From the NCBI GenBank assembly GCA_938004815.1, contig CALKVR010000492.1, forward strand, positions 1 through 5,350: a stretch of 5,350 nt of DNA, read 5' to 3'. This DNA comes from an uncultured Polyangiaceae bacterium (GTDB lineage: Bacteria; Myxococcota_A; Polyangia; Polyangiales; Polyangiaceae). Made by a program: the position numbers and the translations under genes. This document shows, in pieces, positions 4,853-5,350 of the stretch. Below the pieces are notes generated by a model, which worked only from the letters and a program-made list of their open reading frames with translations, made no database searches and had not been told where the DNA came from. Within the stretch, counting starts at the first letter, position 1; each line of letters opens with the position of its first letter.

Positions 4853-5350
4853 TCGGGGATCCTCACGTCTCTGAGCTGCGCGCCGAGGAACCGCTCGGCC
4901 GCGTCGACGAGCGGATGGTTGCGCACCGATTGGTCGGCCTCACGCCGGCGCGCCTTGGCGGCCTCGTCATAGGTGCGGGCGAGCGTGGTCGCCGACTCGC
5001 GGCCGGACGGCGAGATGTCGACGATCTCGAGGGCGGCGCCGGGGCTGAGCATCTGCCGGACCGTCGTCTGCAAGAGATCACGCGCCGTGGGGTCGGCGAG
5101 GAAGCTCGCTTCGAACGACTTGGGATCGAGGCCGAGTACGAGGCGTTCGTCGGAGAGGTCGCACAGCGCGGCGCGCTCGAGCAGCGGTGCGAGGCGGGGG
5201 CTCTTGTCGCGGATGGCGGAGACGAAGGCGGCGAAGCGAGAGAAGCGGGGGTCGGAGGAGAGGGTGATGGGAGAGGGACCGGACGAAACCTCGGGCACGG
5301 GCACGGGCACGGGCACGGGGCGAGAGGGAGAGGGAGGACGAGAAGAAACC
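4849..5350 (-). CDS. dnaX: C-terminal part of a probable DNA polymerase III gamma/tau subunit (partial at right edge)
   Basis: The frame is open from the window edge to TGA at 4851-4849, giving 166 visible residues. The first 30 or so are a Pro/Ser/Val low-complexity linker containing four Val-Pro units. Then comes a folded domain: RFSRFAAFVSAIRDKSPRLA, LLERAALCDLSDERLVLGL, and a helix-strand segment ending SPGAALEIVDI. The chain ends with a charged helix and the motif NHPLVDAAERFLGAQLRDV. This order (proline-rich linker, AFV...P.LA.LLE...L, then NHPLV...FxG...V at the very end) is that of the C-terminal domain of DnaX (gamma/tau clamp-loader subunit) in Deltaproteobacteria and Myxococcota. 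The AAA+ ATPase domain that would prove it lies outside the window. A GTG at 5316 could look like a start but falls inside the repeat-coded linker, has no ribosome site, and the frame continues upstream. The gene overlaps the methyltransferase gene by 4 bases. Confidence 0.72.
   Translation of the reverse strand, partial: VSSRPPSPSRPVPVPVPVPEVSSGPSPITLSSDPRFSRFAAFVSAIRDKSPRLAPLLERAALCDLSDERLVLGLDPKSFEASFLADPTARDLLQTTVRQMLSPGAALEIVDISPSGRESATTLARTYDEAAKARRREADQSVRNHPLVDAAERFLGAQLRDVRIPE
5293..5319. repeat. Hexanucleotide tandem repeat (GGGCAC)4 plus GGG
   Basis: Four exact GGGCAC units (5293-5316) followed by GGG form a 27-base short tandem repeat. On the minus strand it reads as GTGCCC and encodes Val-Pro dipeptides in the linker of the DnaX-like protein. 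Since the unit is six bases, gain or loss of copies would keep the frame and only change linker length. Confidence 0.85.

Noticed and set aside
3476..4972. A 498-codon open frame on the plus strand opposite the membrane protein and the SAM methyltransferase
   Set aside because: The translation is a His/Arg/Asp/Glu-rich mirror of the minus-strand genes, crosses two gene boundaries on the other strand and has no recognisable domain.
5314..5316. GTG at 5316 as the true start of a short stand-alone protein ending at 4849
   Set aside because: It is one of several GTG codons created by the GTGCCC repeat, has no ribosome site, and the frame continues without a stop to the window edge as a proline-rich linker.
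1..5350. CRISPR array, tRNA/rRNA genes, insertion sequences, prophage or restriction nuclease genes
   Set aside because: I looked for spaced direct repeats, terminal inverted repeats, transposase motifs and conserved RNA segments by eye and saw none. The whole window is accounted for by protein genes, and the longest clear gap is 40 bases.

Overview
The window is very GC-rich. Almost every codon in the real reading frames ends in G or C, and genes start with GTG or TTG as often as ATG. The packing is dense, with 4- to 10-base overlaps. Together with the DnaX-like C-terminus at the right edge (a proline-rich linker followed by a domain ending in an NHPLV...FLG motif), this suggests a chromosomal segment from a high-GC myxobacterium-like organism (Myxococcota, probably Polyangia). 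This assignment is inference from style and has not been checked against a database.

Layout. At the left edge (1-69, minus strand) is the 5' end of a probable membrane protein that runs out of the window. Diverging from it is a rightward set: a thioredoxin-like [2Fe-2S] ferredoxin (100-480), a small unrecognised beta-rich protein (481-912, TTG start directly after the ferredoxin stop), and a solitary Eco57I-type N6-adenine DNA methyltransferase (903-2720, overlapping its neighbour by 10 bases). The methyltransferase frame ends inside a perfect 11-bp GC-rich palindrome. After a 40-base gap comes an isochorismatase-family cysteine hydrolase (2761-3318), which may have its own promoter.

From the right edge, a leftward set converges on it: the C-terminal part of a probable DNA polymerase III gamma/tau subunit (4849-5350, partial), a class I SAM-dependent methyltransferase joined to it by a GTGA stop/start overlap (4157-4852), and a two-TM membrane protein with a probable PH-like domain and a helical HEAT-like tail (3290-4147). 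The two sets meet tail to tail with a 29-base overlap of coding sequence.

How the genes work together: the leftward set looks translationally coupled, but its products (replication clamp-loader subunit, small-molecule methyltransferase, membrane protein) have no obvious shared pathway. The rightward ferredoxin / unknown / DNA methyltransferase trio is tightly packed enough to be one transcript. No restriction nuclease, mobile element, CRISPR array, tRNA or rRNA is visible, so the DNA methyltransferase appears solitary here. I do not see strong evidence for a new multi-gene system. The best leads are the solitary DNA methyltransferase with its unusual partners, the unrecognised 143-residue protein, and the palindrome that supplies the methyltransferase C-terminus.
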